This document shows positions 16,673-24,520 of a DNA stretch of 46,793 nucleotides, piece by piece (within the stretch, counting starts at the first letter, position 1; the number at the start of each line of letters is the position of its first letter). The notes under the pieces were generated by a model. The model was not told where the DNA came from, did not search any database, and saw only the letters and a program-made list of their open reading frames with translations. The DNA comes from Streptomyces sp. sk2.1. Its GTDB lineage: Bacteria; Actinomycetota; Actinomycetes; Streptomycetales; Streptomycetaceae. Location of the stretch: positions 306,960 to 353,752 of the forward strand of contig NZ_RDBO01000077.1 in assembly GCF_008120935.1 (NCBI RefSeq), given 5' to 3'. The position numbers and the translations under genes were made by a program.

Positions 16673-17056
16673 TCAGACGCAGTTGACCCACTTGTTGGAC
16701 TTGATGAAGTGGGTGGTGGACCCGGTCAACTTGGAGCCCCGCTTGATGATGCCGCTGCTGCCCGTGTAGTTCGTCCCCGAGTACCACTTGAAGTCGCAGT
16801 TCTTGCCGTGCTGGTAGCGGGACTTGAAGCCCTGGAAGACGGCGAACTGGGTCAGGTTCGCGTTGTTCCCCTCCACCTTCTGCATCCTGCCGGTGTAGTT
16901 CTCCCCGGACCAGACGCAGTACCAGCCCGACGGGCAGTCCGATGCCGCGGTCGGCGTGACCTCCGTCGCGCCGACGGTTCCCGCGCTTGTGACCAGCAGG
17001 CCCCCGGTCAGCGCGATGCCACTGGCGACGGCGGCGAACTTCCTGGTCATGCGCAT
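16673..17056 (-). CDS. Secreted peptidase inhibitor family I36-type protein
   Basis: A 127-residue exported protein. The signal peptide is MRMTRKFAAVASGIALTGG... ending near SAGTVGA-TE. The mature part has SDCPSGWYCVWSGENYTGRM and a second half KNCDFKWYSGTNYTGSSG, a duplicated beta-rich pattern with four cysteines, as in I36 metalloproteinase inhibitors and related crystallin-fold proteins. It is monocistronic with its own upstream region (17057-17192) and convergent with the glycopolymer cluster. Many Streptomyces encode several such proteins; inhibition of a protease is a family-based guess. Confidence 0.75.
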   Translation of the reverse strand: MRMTRKFAAVASGIALTGGLLVTSAGTVGATEVTPTAASDCPSGWYCVWSGENYTGRMQKVEGNNANLTQFAVFQGFKSRYQHGKNCDFKWYSGTNYTGSSGIIKRGSKLTGSTTHFIKSNKWVNCV

Positions 17057-17192
17057 GAGTTACCCCCTTCGTCCGGACCGCTTCCCCCGCCCCGGCATTC
17101 CCCCCGGGCGGGCGGTCCGTTGTCGTGGAACCACGATGACGCGGACGGGCGTGGCCCCGACAGGACATTCGACGCTGCTCCAAAGACGCAGC

Positions 17193-18194
17193 TCACAGGG
17201 CGGCCGGAGGGACTCGGCGCGGCGGTCGCGGTCGCAGCAGTGCCGCTCCGGTCGGGGTCACCGTGTGCAGGACCGTGTTCGCGTACCGGCGGCTGCTGAT
17301 CAGCCCCGCCTCGCGCAGTACGGAGGTGTGGTGGGTGGCGGTGGCCGGGGAGACGCCCAGCGCGCGGGCCAACTCCGAGGTGGTGGCGCCCAGCCGGGCG
17401 GCGCGCAGGGCGGCGGCGCGGGTCCGGCCGAGCAGCGCGCCGAGCGAGGCGGCGCCGGGGGGTTCGGGCTCGGGGGCCCCGTCGCGGTGCAGCGGGTACA
17501 GCAGCGTCGGTTCGAGCGCCGGGTCGGCGAAGGCGACCGCCCGATGCCAGCAGAAGTACGAAGGGACCAGGCGCAGCCCGCGGCCGTCCAGGTGCATGTC
17601 GCGGTCCTCCGCGTAGTCGACCTCCAGCACCGGGGGCCGCCAGTGCATGCCCGGCTTCAGTCCGGCCAGCAGCCCGTCCAGGCCGTCGTCGAGGACGGAC
17701 CGGCCGAGTACTGCCCGCTCGCCGTCGATCCTCGCCCGGACGCGGTCGTGGTGCGGGGCGATCACGGCGGAGTGGTACGCGCGCAGAGTGCTCACCAGTT
17801 CCTCCCGCGACCGCCGTTCCGTCAGCCGGGCCGCCCAGGCGGGAGCCCCGACGACCCTGGCGAGGGTCTCCACCTCCCGCCGGACCCGGTCCGGCGGAGT
17901 GTCGAGGATCGCCGTGCAGCCGGCGTCCAGTCCATCTTCGGCCTCGGGCGGGGTGAGGAAGTCCGGGAAGTAGCGGGCCCTGGGCACGACCTGGAACAGG
18001 ACCTTGCGGACGGCGGTGCCGAGCGGTGTACCGATCAGTTTCAGCCGGGCGGTGCGGTGCCACTCGGCGAAGGCCCAGCGTCCCCGGGTGCTCTGGAGCC
18101 GGTGGAGGCTGAAGGCGGTCTCCCACAGCGGGTCGGGCGTTCTCGCGATCCGGATGCGGGTCAGATCTTCGGTGGTGAAGTGAATACGCAGCAT
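17193..18194 (-). CDS. ArsR-like winged-helix regulator with long N-terminal domain
   Basis: A 333-residue protein. The first 230 residues are a conserved actinobacterial domain (MLRIHFTTEDLTRIRIARTPDPLWET; YHSAVIAPHHDRVRARID; VPSYFCWHRAVAFADP) resembling DUF5937-type domains. Residues 245-320 form a winged helix: TTSELARALGVSPATATHHTSVLREAGLISSRR. The N-terminal part probably senses a ligand or partner. It is divergent from the M20 amidohydrolase with more than 500 bp between, so regulation of that gene is possible but not shown. Confidence 0.78.
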   Translation of the reverse strand: MLRIHFTTEDLTRIRIARTPDPLWETAFSLHRLQSTRGRWAFAEWHRTARLKLIGTPLGTAVRKVLFQVVPRARYFPDFLTPPEAEDGLDAGCTAILDTPPDRVRREVETLARVVGAPAWAARLTERRSREELVSTLRAYHSAVIAPHHDRVRARIDGERAVLGRSVLDDGLDGLLAGLKPGMHWRPPVLEVDYAEDRDMHLDGRGLRLVPSYFCWHRAVAFADPALEPTLLYPLHRDGAPEPEPPGAASLGALLGRTRAAALRAARLGATTSELARALGVSPATATHHTSVLREAGLISSRRYANTVLHTVTPTGAALLRPRPPRRVPPAAL

Positions 18195-18712
18195 GCGGCG
18201 TCCCCCGAGATGCGGGCCGGGTCCTCTCCCCCCTGGCGAGGCGGCCGTACGAAGAAGATCCCACCGCTCGTCGCCGAGTCAAAGGGGGGTAAAGACGGTG
18301 GGCTCCGGCCGGGCCGGGGGAGTGGCGGATTCCTTACCGTGCCGGCGCCCTCCCAGGGTTCCGAGGGCCACGGCTCCGCACCAGGTGGGGCCCCGCCCCG
18401 CTCCGCCGGCCGCAAGGTGCCGCCGGGCACGGGAAGCGGAAAGCGGTGGTTTTCGGTCGATCTCGACAGTGGTGTTCCGGTCGGTGTGTCGTCCGGGTGT
18501 TCGGCCGGTACCGGGCTCCCGTCGAGGGCCGCGACCCCGGTGGACGTGCCGGAACGCCCTGGTCCCGCGGGCCGTACCCCCGAAGTGGCGGGGCAGCTTA
18601 CCCATCCGTCCGCCTCATCACTCGCCGTCACACCATCTTTTGTTCGTCTATGTGGCTGAACTTTTCTTGTTTCATGGTCAGTTGAAGGGGGAAGGGCCGT
18701 ACCCTTCGCCAG
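18195..18712. other. 518-bp intergenic region between divergent genes
   Basis: No gene is supported here. The segment at about 18630-18690 is clearly richer in A/T (for example CATCTTTTGTTCG and CTTTTCTTGTTTCATGG) than its surroundings and is the likely promoter region of the amidohydrolase. The remainder is GC-rich with no hairpin or repeat that I recognise. Confidence 0.5.
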
Positions 18713-19954
18713 GTGAACCAGTTGATGTCCCGCGATTCCGACGCCGAGCCGACGCCTCACGACGAACAGCTTCCCGGCACCCTGCCCGAGGACCTGCGTG
18801 CCGAACTGATCGCCTTCCGACGCGATCTGCACATGCACCCCGAGCTCGGCAACCAGGAGTTCCGCACCACCGCGGCCATCAAGGCCCGGCTGGAGAAGGC
18901 CGGCCTGCGGCCCCGGGTGCTCTCCACCGGAACCGGACTCATCTGCGACGTGGGCACGCGGGACGACTCCACCCCGCCCGTCCTCGCCCTGCGCGCCGAC
19001 ATCGACGCCCTGCCCATTCCGGACACCAAGACCGGCGTCCCGTACCGCTCCACCGTCCCCGACCGGGCGCACGCCTGCGGGCACGACGTCCACACCACCG
19101 CGGTCCTCGGCGCCGGCCTCGTGCTCGCCGACCTCGACCGGCGGGGGCTGCTCCCGAACCCGGTGCGGCTGATCTTCCAGCCGGCCGAGGAGGTGCTGCC
19201 CGGCGGGGCGCCCGAGACGATCCTGTCCGGGGCGCTGGAGGGCGTCGGGCGGATCATCGGGGTGCACTGCGACCCGAAGGTGGACGTGGGCCGGATCGGC
19301 CTGCGGGTCGGGGCGATCACCTCGGCCTGCGACCGGCTGGAGGTCTCCCTCGACGGACCGGGCGGCCACACCGCCCGCCCGCATCTCACCACCGACCTGG
19401 TCACCGCCGCCGCCAAGGTGGCCACCGAGGTGCCCGCGCTGCTGGCCCGCCGGGTCGACGCCCGCTCCGGCCTCGCCGTGACCTGGGGGCGGCTGGAGGC
19501 CGGCCACGCCTGCAACGTGATCCCGCAGCACGCCGAGCTGTCGGGCACCGTCCGCTGCCTGGACCTGGCGGCCTGGCGGGAGGCGCCGGACCTGGTGCAC
19601 GCCGCGATCGACGAGGTGGCCGGGCTGCACGGCGCCAAGACGGTGATCGACTACGTCCAGGGCGTCCCGCCCGTCGTGAACGACGCCGCCGTGATCGACC
19701 TGCTCGCCGGGGCGATGACCGCCCGCCGCGGACCGCAGTCGATCGAGAGCACCGAGCAGAGCCTCGGCGGCGAGGACTTCTCCTGGTACCTGGAGCACGT
19801 CCCCGGCGCCATGGCACGCCTCGGCGTCCGCACCCCCGGCGACACCGCCCGCCTCGACCTGCACCGCGGCGACTTCGACGCGGACGAGGAGGCGATCACG
19901 GTGGCCGTCGAGCTGTTCACCGCCTCGGCACTCCTGGACGGCCGCGACGACTGA
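18713..19954 (+). CDS. M20 family amidohydrolase/peptidase
   Basis: A 413-residue M20D-type metal-dependent amidohydrolase, related to hippurate hydrolase and N-acyl-amino-acid deacylases. Visible: RRDLHMHPELGNQEFRT; LRADIDALPIPD; the metal-site block HACGHDVHTTAVLGAGL; FQPAEEVLPGGA with the catalytic Glu pair; the dimerisation domain with GPGGHTARPH; and GGEDFSWYLEHVPGAMARLG. No signal peptide, so it acts in the cytoplasm. GTG 18713 gives the listed length; ATG 18725 is an alternative with AGGTG about 9 bases upstream. The next gene lies 440 bp away, so it looks monocistronic. The substrate is unknown. Confidence 0.88.
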   Translation: MNQLMSRDSDAEPTPHDEQLPGTLPEDLRAELIAFRRDLHMHPELGNQEFRTTAAIKARLEKAGLRPRVLSTGTGLICDVGTRDDSTPPVLALRADIDALPIPDTKTGVPYRSTVPDRAHACGHDVHTTAVLGAGLVLADLDRRGLLPNPVRLIFQPAEEVLPGGAPETILSGALEGVGRIIGVHCDPKVDVGRIGLRVGAITSACDRLEVSLDGPGGHTARPHLTTDLVTAAAKVATEVPALLARRVDARSGLAVTWGRLEAGHACNVIPQHAELSGTVRCLDLAAWREAPDLVHAAIDEVAGLHGAKTVIDYVQGVPPVVNDAAVIDLLAGAMTARRGPQSIESTEQSLGGEDFSWYLEHVPGAMARLGVRTPGDTARLDLHRGDFDADEEAITVAVELFTASALLDGRDD

Positions 19955-20039
19955 CCCGGAACGGCGACCGGCCTGGAACGGCGACTGACCTGGAACGGCG
20001 ACCGGCCCGGAACGGCGACCGACCGGGAGCGGCGACCGA
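19955..20039. repeat. 17-bp tandem repeat, five contiguous copies
   Basis: Units begin at 19955, 19972, 19989, 20006 and 20023, with consensus CCYGGAACGGCGACCGR; each differs by one to three bases. The array begins at the base directly after the amidohydrolase stop codon. Confidence 0.88.
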
Positions 20040-20325
20040 ACAGCGGCGGTGCCTGGACGGACGTGGCGGGCGGGGCGGAAGCGGCCGAAAGCCGTCACGG
20101 GAACGGGCGGAAGAAGTGGCGGGAACGTGGTGGGAACGGGCGGAAGGCGCACAACCCCGCCCCCGTTTCCCGACCGCCCGAACAGCCCCCGCCGCGCGGC
20201 GGGTACCGTGTTCCCGGACCGTTCGCTTCCTCCGTGTCGCCCGATGGCAACCACCCGTAATCGGGTCGGTCACCTCTCGTTCGCGACGATCCGATAACGG
20301 CTTCCGTACGGGGCTTTATCTGACA
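20040..20325. other. Upstream region of the nucleoside-binding lipoprotein gene
   Basis: No gene is supported. The first half is GC-rich with direct repeats of GGGAACGGGCGGAAG (near 20100 and 20138). From about 20250 the base composition becomes more A/T-rich, as expected for a promoter leading into the operator at 20326. Confidence 0.5.
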
Positions 20326-20339
20326 TCTACGCGCGTTAC
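20326..20339. promoter_or_regulatory. Nucleoside-regulon palindrome, site 1 (BMP gene)
   Basis: TCTACGCGCGTTAC matches the palindrome TCTACGCGCGTAGA at 11 of 14 bases and lies 59 bases before the BMP start. The stretch GACATCTACGCGCGT (20322-20336) recurs exactly before adenosine deaminase at 40089-40103. Confidence 0.7.
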
Positions 20340-20398
20340 GATCGCGGCGAAACCAGCGCCGGAAGAGGCGCTTCGGTCAGGTTTGAAGGAGCCTTCCC

Positions 20399-21448
20399 TT
20401 GCGCCGGATCACCCGGATTGCCACCGTGGGCCTCGCGTCCGCGGCGCTCGCACTCAGCGCCACGGCCTGTGGCAGTAAGACGTCGTCGGATGCTGGTTCC
20501 GACTCCAAGGAAGCCAAGACGGCCATCGCGTACGACGTCGGCGGTCGCGGCGACCAGTCGTTCAACGACGCCGCCTACGCCGGTCTGGCCAAGGCCGAGA
20601 AGGAACTCGGCTTCAAGGGCACCGAGGCCGAGCCGTCGGACGGCGAGGCGGACGCCGACAAGGTGCAGCGCCTCACCACGCTGGCCCGCGCCGGCAACAA
20701 CCCGGTGATCGGTGTCGGCTTCGCGTACGCGCCCGCCATCAAGAAGGTCGCGGCGAAGTTCCCGAAGACCACCTTCGGCATCATCGACGACGCCTCGGTG
20801 ACCGACAAGAACATCGCCAACATGGTCTTCAACGAGGAGCAGGGCTCCTACCTCGCCGGTGTCGCGGCGGCCAAGGTGACCAAGTCCAAGACGGTCGGCT
20901 TCATCGGCGGTGTCGAGACCCCGCTGATCAAGAAGTTCCAGGCCGGCTTCGAGCAGGGCGTGAAGGACACCGACTCGTCGGTGAAGGTCCTGTCGCAGTA
21001 CCTGACCCAGCCGCCGAACTTCGACGGCTTCTCCAAGCCCGACCTCGGCAAGGCCGCCGCCCAGGGGCAGCTCGACAAGAAGGCCGACGTCATCTACGCG
21101 GCGGCCGGTCTGGCCGGCTCCGGCTCCATCGAGGCCACCGCCAAGGCGGGCAAGTGGGCCATCGGCGTCGACTCCGACCAGTACAACCAGAAGGGCCTGG
21201 CCGCCTACAAGGACCAGATCCTGACCTCGGTCACCAAGGACGTCGCGGACTCCGTCTACAACCTGATCAAGTCGGTCAAGGACGGCAAGCCGCAGTCCGG
21301 TGAGATCCGCTACGGCCTGGACAAGGACGGCGTCGGCCTGGCCGACTCCAACCCGGCCTTCACCAAGATGACCGACGTCATCGCCGCCGTGGACAAGGCG
21401 AAGAAGGACATCATCGACGGCAAGGTCACCGTCAAGACCACCCCGTAA
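20399..21448 (+). CDS. BMP family nucleoside-binding lipoprotein
   Basis: A 349-residue substrate-binding lipoprotein of the BmpA/PnrA type, the extracellular receptor of a purine-nucleoside ABC importer. The signal peptide is RITRIATVGLASAALALSATAC with the lipidated Cys at residue 24 and a Ser-rich linker. The periplasmic-binding fold shows AIAYDVGGRGDQSFNDAAYAGL, PVIGVGFAYAPAI, TTFGIIDDAS, EEQGSYLAGVAAA and TVGFIGGVETPLIKKFQAGF. The start is a TTG at 20399, placed by AAGGAG nine bases upstream. A strong hairpin after the gene separates it from the ATPase gene, so receptor and transporter have separate promoters, each with the same operator. Confidence 0.93.
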   Translation: MRRITRIATVGLASAALALSATACGSKTSSDAGSDSKEAKTAIAYDVGGRGDQSFNDAAYAGLAKAEKELGFKGTEAEPSDGEADADKVQRLTTLARAGNNPVIGVGFAYAPAIKKVAAKFPKTTFGIIDDASVTDKNIANMVFNEEQGSYLAGVAAAKVTKSKTVGFIGGVETPLIKKFQAGFEQGVKDTDSSVKVLSQYLTQPPNFDGFSKPDLGKAAAQGQLDKKADVIYAAAGLAGSGSIEATAKAGKWAIGVDSDQYNQKGLAAYKDQILTSVTKDVADSVYNLIKSVKDGKPQSGEIRYGLDKDGVGLADSNPAFTKMTDVIAAVDKAKKDIIDGKVTVKTTP

Positions 21449-21471
21449 CGGCGACCGCCGTACGGCTGCTT

Positions 21472-21513
21472 CCCCGGGCCCGGAGCGCGCACACCGCCGC
21501 TCCGGGCTCGGGG
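21472..21513 (+). terminator. Terminator-like hairpin after BMP gene
   Basis: The stem of 21472-21487 with 21498-21513 is 16 bp with one G-T pair around a 10-base loop. It probably reduces read-through from the abundant receptor gene into the transporter operon. Confidence 0.75.
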
Positions 21514-21516
21514 GGC

Positions 21517-21673
21517 GTTCCGCGGAGGAGTTCCCCGGAGAAGTCCTGGAAAGGTCCTCGAAGAGGTCCTGAAAGGGGTTCCCGGAGCAGCCTCGGAACA
21601 GCCCTCGAAGCGGTCCCGGAGCAGTCCCCGAAGCGGTACCGAAGAAGTCCTGAAGCAGTCCCGAAGAAGTTCC
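21517..21673. repeat. Degenerate 11-12-bp tandem repeats
   Basis: About a dozen variants of GAAGMRGTCCY follow one another; the clearest are GAAGCGGTCCC at 21607, GAAGCGGTACC at 21630, GAAGAAGTCCT at 21641, GAAGCAGTCCC at 21652 and GAAGAAGTTCC at 21663. The region lies between the terminator and the transporter promoter. No gene is supported. Confidence 0.75.
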
Positions 21674-21756
21674 GCCCGTCACAGCGTCTTCCCAGCACAG
21701 AGGCACGACCCCGGTCTTTCGACGTGTTGAGCACAGGCGTCTTACGATTCGGCAGC

Positions 21757-21770
21757 GCTACGCGTGTAGA
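21757..21770. promoter_or_regulatory. Nucleoside-regulon palindrome, site 2 (ABC operon)
   Basis: GCTACGCGTGTAGA matches the consensus TCTACGCGCGTAGA at 12 of 14 bases and lies 75 bases before the proposed start of the ATPase gene. Confidence 0.7.
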
Positions 21771-21831
21771 CAGCCCTCCGGCGCGATAACTTCACCCCGC
21801 CCCTGCCCCTCCGCCCCGCTCCTGTCCGGCC

Positions 21832-21848
21832 AAGGAGAGTGCGTCATC
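21832..21848 (+). promoter_or_regulatory. Ribosome binding site and ATC start codon of the ABC ATPase
   Basis: AAGGAG at 21832-21837 is a strong Shine-Dalgarno sequence. Eight bases later, in frame with the ATPase, stands ATC (21846). The preceding in-frame codon is GTC. No ATG, GTG or TTG occurs in frame from at least 21720 to 21995. Confidence 0.7.
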
Positions 21849-23405
21849 AACGCGTCCAGCCCCCCTGCCGTAGAACTGCACGGCATCACCAAACGCTTCC
21901 CCGGCGTCGTCGCCAACCGGGACATCGACATCACCATCCGCAAGGGCACGGTTCACGCCCTCGTCGGTGAGAACGGTGCCGGCAAGTCGACCCTGATGAA
22001 GATCCTCTACGGCATGCAGAAGCCGGACGAGGGCACCATCACGGTCGACGGGACCGAGGTGACGTTCGGCAGCCCGGCCGATGCCATCGGCTGCGGCATC
22101 GGCATGGTGCACCAGCACTTCATGCTCGCCGACAACTTCACCGTCCTGGAGAACGTGGTTCTCGGCGGCGAGAAGCTGCACGGCATCGGCTCCGCGGCCC
22201 GCAAGAAGATCATGGAGATCTCGGACGCGTACGGTCTGGGGGTCCGGCCCGACGCCCTCGTCGAGGACCTCGGCGTCGCCGACCGCCAGCGCGTGGAGAT
22301 CCTCAAGGTCCTCTACCGCGGCGCGCGCATCCTGATCCTGGACGAGCCGACCGCCGTGCTCGTGCCGCAGGAGGTCGACGCGCTCTTCGACAACCTGCGC
22401 GAGCTCAAGGCCGAGGGCCTGACCGTCATCTTCATCTCGCACAAGCTGGGCGAGGTCCTGTCGGTCGCCGACGACATCACGGTGATCCGCCGCGGCACGA
22501 CGGTCGGCACCGCGGACCCGGCCAACACCACCACCAAGCAGCTCGCCGAGCTGATGGTCGGCAGCGAGCTGCCCTCACCCGAGACCCGTGAGTCCACGGT
22601 GACGGACGTTCCGATGCTGCGCGTCGAGAACCTCGCGCTCACCGCGACCGACCCGGACGGCGTGGTGCGCGACGTGCTGGCCGGCATCGACCTCACCATC
22701 CGCAAGGGCGAGGTCCTGGGCATCGCCGGTGTGGAGGGCAACGGCCAGACCGAGCTGATCGAGGCACTGATCGGCATGCGGAACCCCGACGGCGGTGTGA
22801 TCACCCTCGACGGCCGGGACATCTCCCACATCCCCACGCGCAAGCGGCGCGAGAGCGGCATCGGCTACATCCCGGAGGACCGCCACCGGCACGGCATGCT
22901 GCTGGAGGCGCCCCTCTGGGAGAACCGTATCCTCGGCCACGTCACGGAGCGGCCCAACAGCCGGCACGGACTGCTGGACATCAAGGCGGCCCGCGCCGAC
23001 ACCGAGCGGATCGTGCGCGAGTACGACGTCCGCACCCCCGGCATCGAGGTCACCGCGGCCTCCCTCTCCGGCGGCAACCAGCAGAAGCTGATCGTCGGCC
23101 GGGAGATGAGCCACGACCCGAAGCTCCTGATCGCCGCCCACCCCACCCGCGGTGTGGACGTCGGCGCGCAGGCGCAGATCTGGGACCAGATCCGGGAGGC
23201 GCGCCGGGAGGGCCTCGCCGTCCTGCTCATCTCGGCGGACCTGGACGAGCTGATCGGGCTCTCCGACACCCTGCGCGTCATGTACCGCGGTCGGCTGGTC
23301 GCCGACGCCGACCCCGGCACCATCACCCCGGAGGAACTGGGCTCGGCCATGACCGGCGCCGCCACCGGTCATCTCGAGGCAGCACCGGAGGACGAGGACC
23401 GATGA
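21846..23405 (+). CDS. Nucleoside ABC transporter ATP-binding protein (two NBDs)
   Basis: A 519-residue double ATPase of the simple-sugar/nucleoside (RbsA/NupA) type that powers uptake through the two permeases. NBD1 has VGENGAGKSTLMKILYG (Walker A, about residue 45) and ILILDEPTAVL (Walker B). NBD2 has VEGNGQTELIEAL, the signature LSGGNQQKLIVGREM and LLIAAHPTRGVDVGAQ, where the usual Walker B Asp-Glu pair is absent, as is normal in this family. The first canonical in-frame start is ATG 21996, after Walker A; since the upstream frame encodes a normal N-terminus (PAVELHGITKRFPGVVANRD) and is preceded by AAGGAG, I start the gene at ATC 21846. It overlaps the next gene by ATGA. Confidence 0.9.
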   Translation: MNASSPPAVELHGITKRFPGVVANRDIDITIRKGTVHALVGENGAGKSTLMKILYGMQKPDEGTITVDGTEVTFGSPADAIGCGIGMVHQHFMLADNFTVLENVVLGGEKLHGIGSAARKKIMEISDAYGLGVRPDALVEDLGVADRQRVEILKVLYRGARILILDEPTAVLVPQEVDALFDNLRELKAEGLTVIFISHKLGEVLSVADDITVIRRGTTVGTADPANTTTKQLAELMVGSELPSPETRESTVTDVPMLRVENLALTATDPDGVVRDVLAGIDLTIRKGEVLGIAGVEGNGQTELIEALIGMRNPDGGVITLDGRDISHIPTRKRRESGIGYIPEDRHRHGMLLEAPLWENRILGHVTERPNSRHGLLDIKAARADTERIVREYDVRTPGIEVTAASLSGGNQQKLIVGREMSHDPKLLIAAHPTRGVDVGAQAQIWDQIREARREGLAVLLISADLDELIGLSDTLRVMYRGRLVADADPGTITPEELGSAMTGAATGHLEAAPEDEDR

Positions 23406-24520
23406 AGAAATTCGACAAGGACCGGCTGATCCTGGGCTTCGCCGGCCCCGTTCTCGCCCTGGTCGTCGCCTTCGTGCTCACCACCGCGGTGCTGCTCGCC
23501 TCGGGCAAGAACCCGTTCGAGCCGTACCGGCTGATGCTCGACTCGGCGGCGTACGTCGACGTGCAGGTGCTGATCATCAACCAGGCGGGTACGTACTACC
23601 TCGCCGCCCTCGCGGTCGCCGTCGGCTTCCGGATGAACCTCTTCAACATCGGTGTCGACGGCCAGTACCGGCTCGCCGCGATGATGGCCGCGCTGGTCGG
23701 CGCGAGCGTCGACCTGCCCGGACCGCTGCAGATCGCGCTGATCGTGATCGTCGCGATGCTGGTCGGCGCCTTCTGGGCGGGCATCGCCGGCTTCCTCAAG
23801 ACCACCCGGGGAGTGAGCGAGGTCGTCTCGACGATCATGCTCAACTCCATCGCGACCGCGCTGATCGCCTGGCTGATCCTGCCGAAGAACTTCGGTGTGC
23901 AGCCCGCCGGCTCCAACAACCTGACCACCGGCGACCTCCCGGAGTCCGCCTGGTTCCCCGGTCTGTCCATGGGCGAGGAGGCGGGGGAGATCTACGGATT
24001 CACCTTCGTCGCGGCCGCCTGCGGCATCATCTACTGGTTCGTCCTGAACCGCACCCGCTTCGGCTTCGACCTGCGGGCCACGGGTGAGAGCGAGAGCGCC
24101 GCCCAGGCCTCCGGCGTGGACGCCAAGAAGATGATCCTCACCTCGATGCTGATCTCCGGCGCCGTCGCCGGTCTCGCGGGCATGCCGACGCTCCTGGGCG
24201 ACTCGCACACCTACAGCCTCGACTTCCCGACCGGGATCGGCTTCACCGGCATCACCATCGCCCTGCTCGGCCGGAACAACCCGGTCGGCATCGCCTTCAG
24301 CGCCCTGCTGATCGCCTTCCTGGACAAGGCGTCCGCCTCGCTCGACCAGTTCGGGTACGAGAAGGAGATCGCCACGATCATGCAGGGGCTGATCGTGATC
24401 TCGGTCGTCGTCAGCTACGAACTCGTGCGCCGTTACGGAACCCGCCGCCAGCAGCAGAAGGTCGGCGAGGAACTCGCCGCCGGCCATGCCCTCAAGACCG
24501 AGAAGGAGGCCGCACTGTGA
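23402..24520 (+). CDS. Nucleoside ABC transporter permease (NupB-like)
   Basis: A 372-residue membrane protein with about nine hydrophobic segments, of the BPD_transp_2 (branched-chain/sugar/nucleoside) permease family. Landmarks: AVAVGFRMNLFNIGVDGQYRLAAMMAAL early on, GVSEVVSTIMLNSIATALIAWLIL in the middle, FDLRATGESESAAQASGVD (the ATPase-contacting loop) and TGIGFTGITIALLGRNNPVGI. ATG 23402 overlaps the ATPase stop, and its own stop overlaps the next permease start (GTGA), so the complex is made in fixed ratio. It forms a heterodimeric channel with the protein at 24517-25782. Confidence 0.93.
   Translation: MKKFDKDRLILGFAGPVLALVVAFVLTTAVLLASGKNPFEPYRLMLDSAAYVDVQVLIINQAGTYYLAALAVAVGFRMNLFNIGVDGQYRLAAMMAALVGASVDLPGPLQIALIVIVAMLVGAFWAGIAGFLKTTRGVSEVVSTIMLNSIATALIAWLILPKNFGVQPAGSNNLTTGDLPESAWFPGLSMGEEAGEIYGFTFVAAACGIIYWFVLNRTRFGFDLRATGESESAAQASGVDAKKMILTSMLISGAVAGLAGMPTLLGDSHTYSLDFPTGIGFTGITIALLGRNNPVGIAFSALLIAFLDKASASLDQFGYEKEIATIMQGLIVISVVVSYELVRRYGTRRQQQKVGEELAAGHALKTEKEAAL

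Noticed and set aside
21449..21845. Peptide-like minus-strand frame through the 11-bp repeats (LLQDFFGTASGTAPG...)
   Set aside because: The pattern comes from the short DNA repeats; there is no ribosome binding site or family similarity.
21839..21969. GTG at 21839 as a start after AAGGAG
   Set aside because: It is only one base from the Shine-Dalgarno sequence and out of frame with the ATPase; the frame stops after about 43 codons with no sensible peptide.
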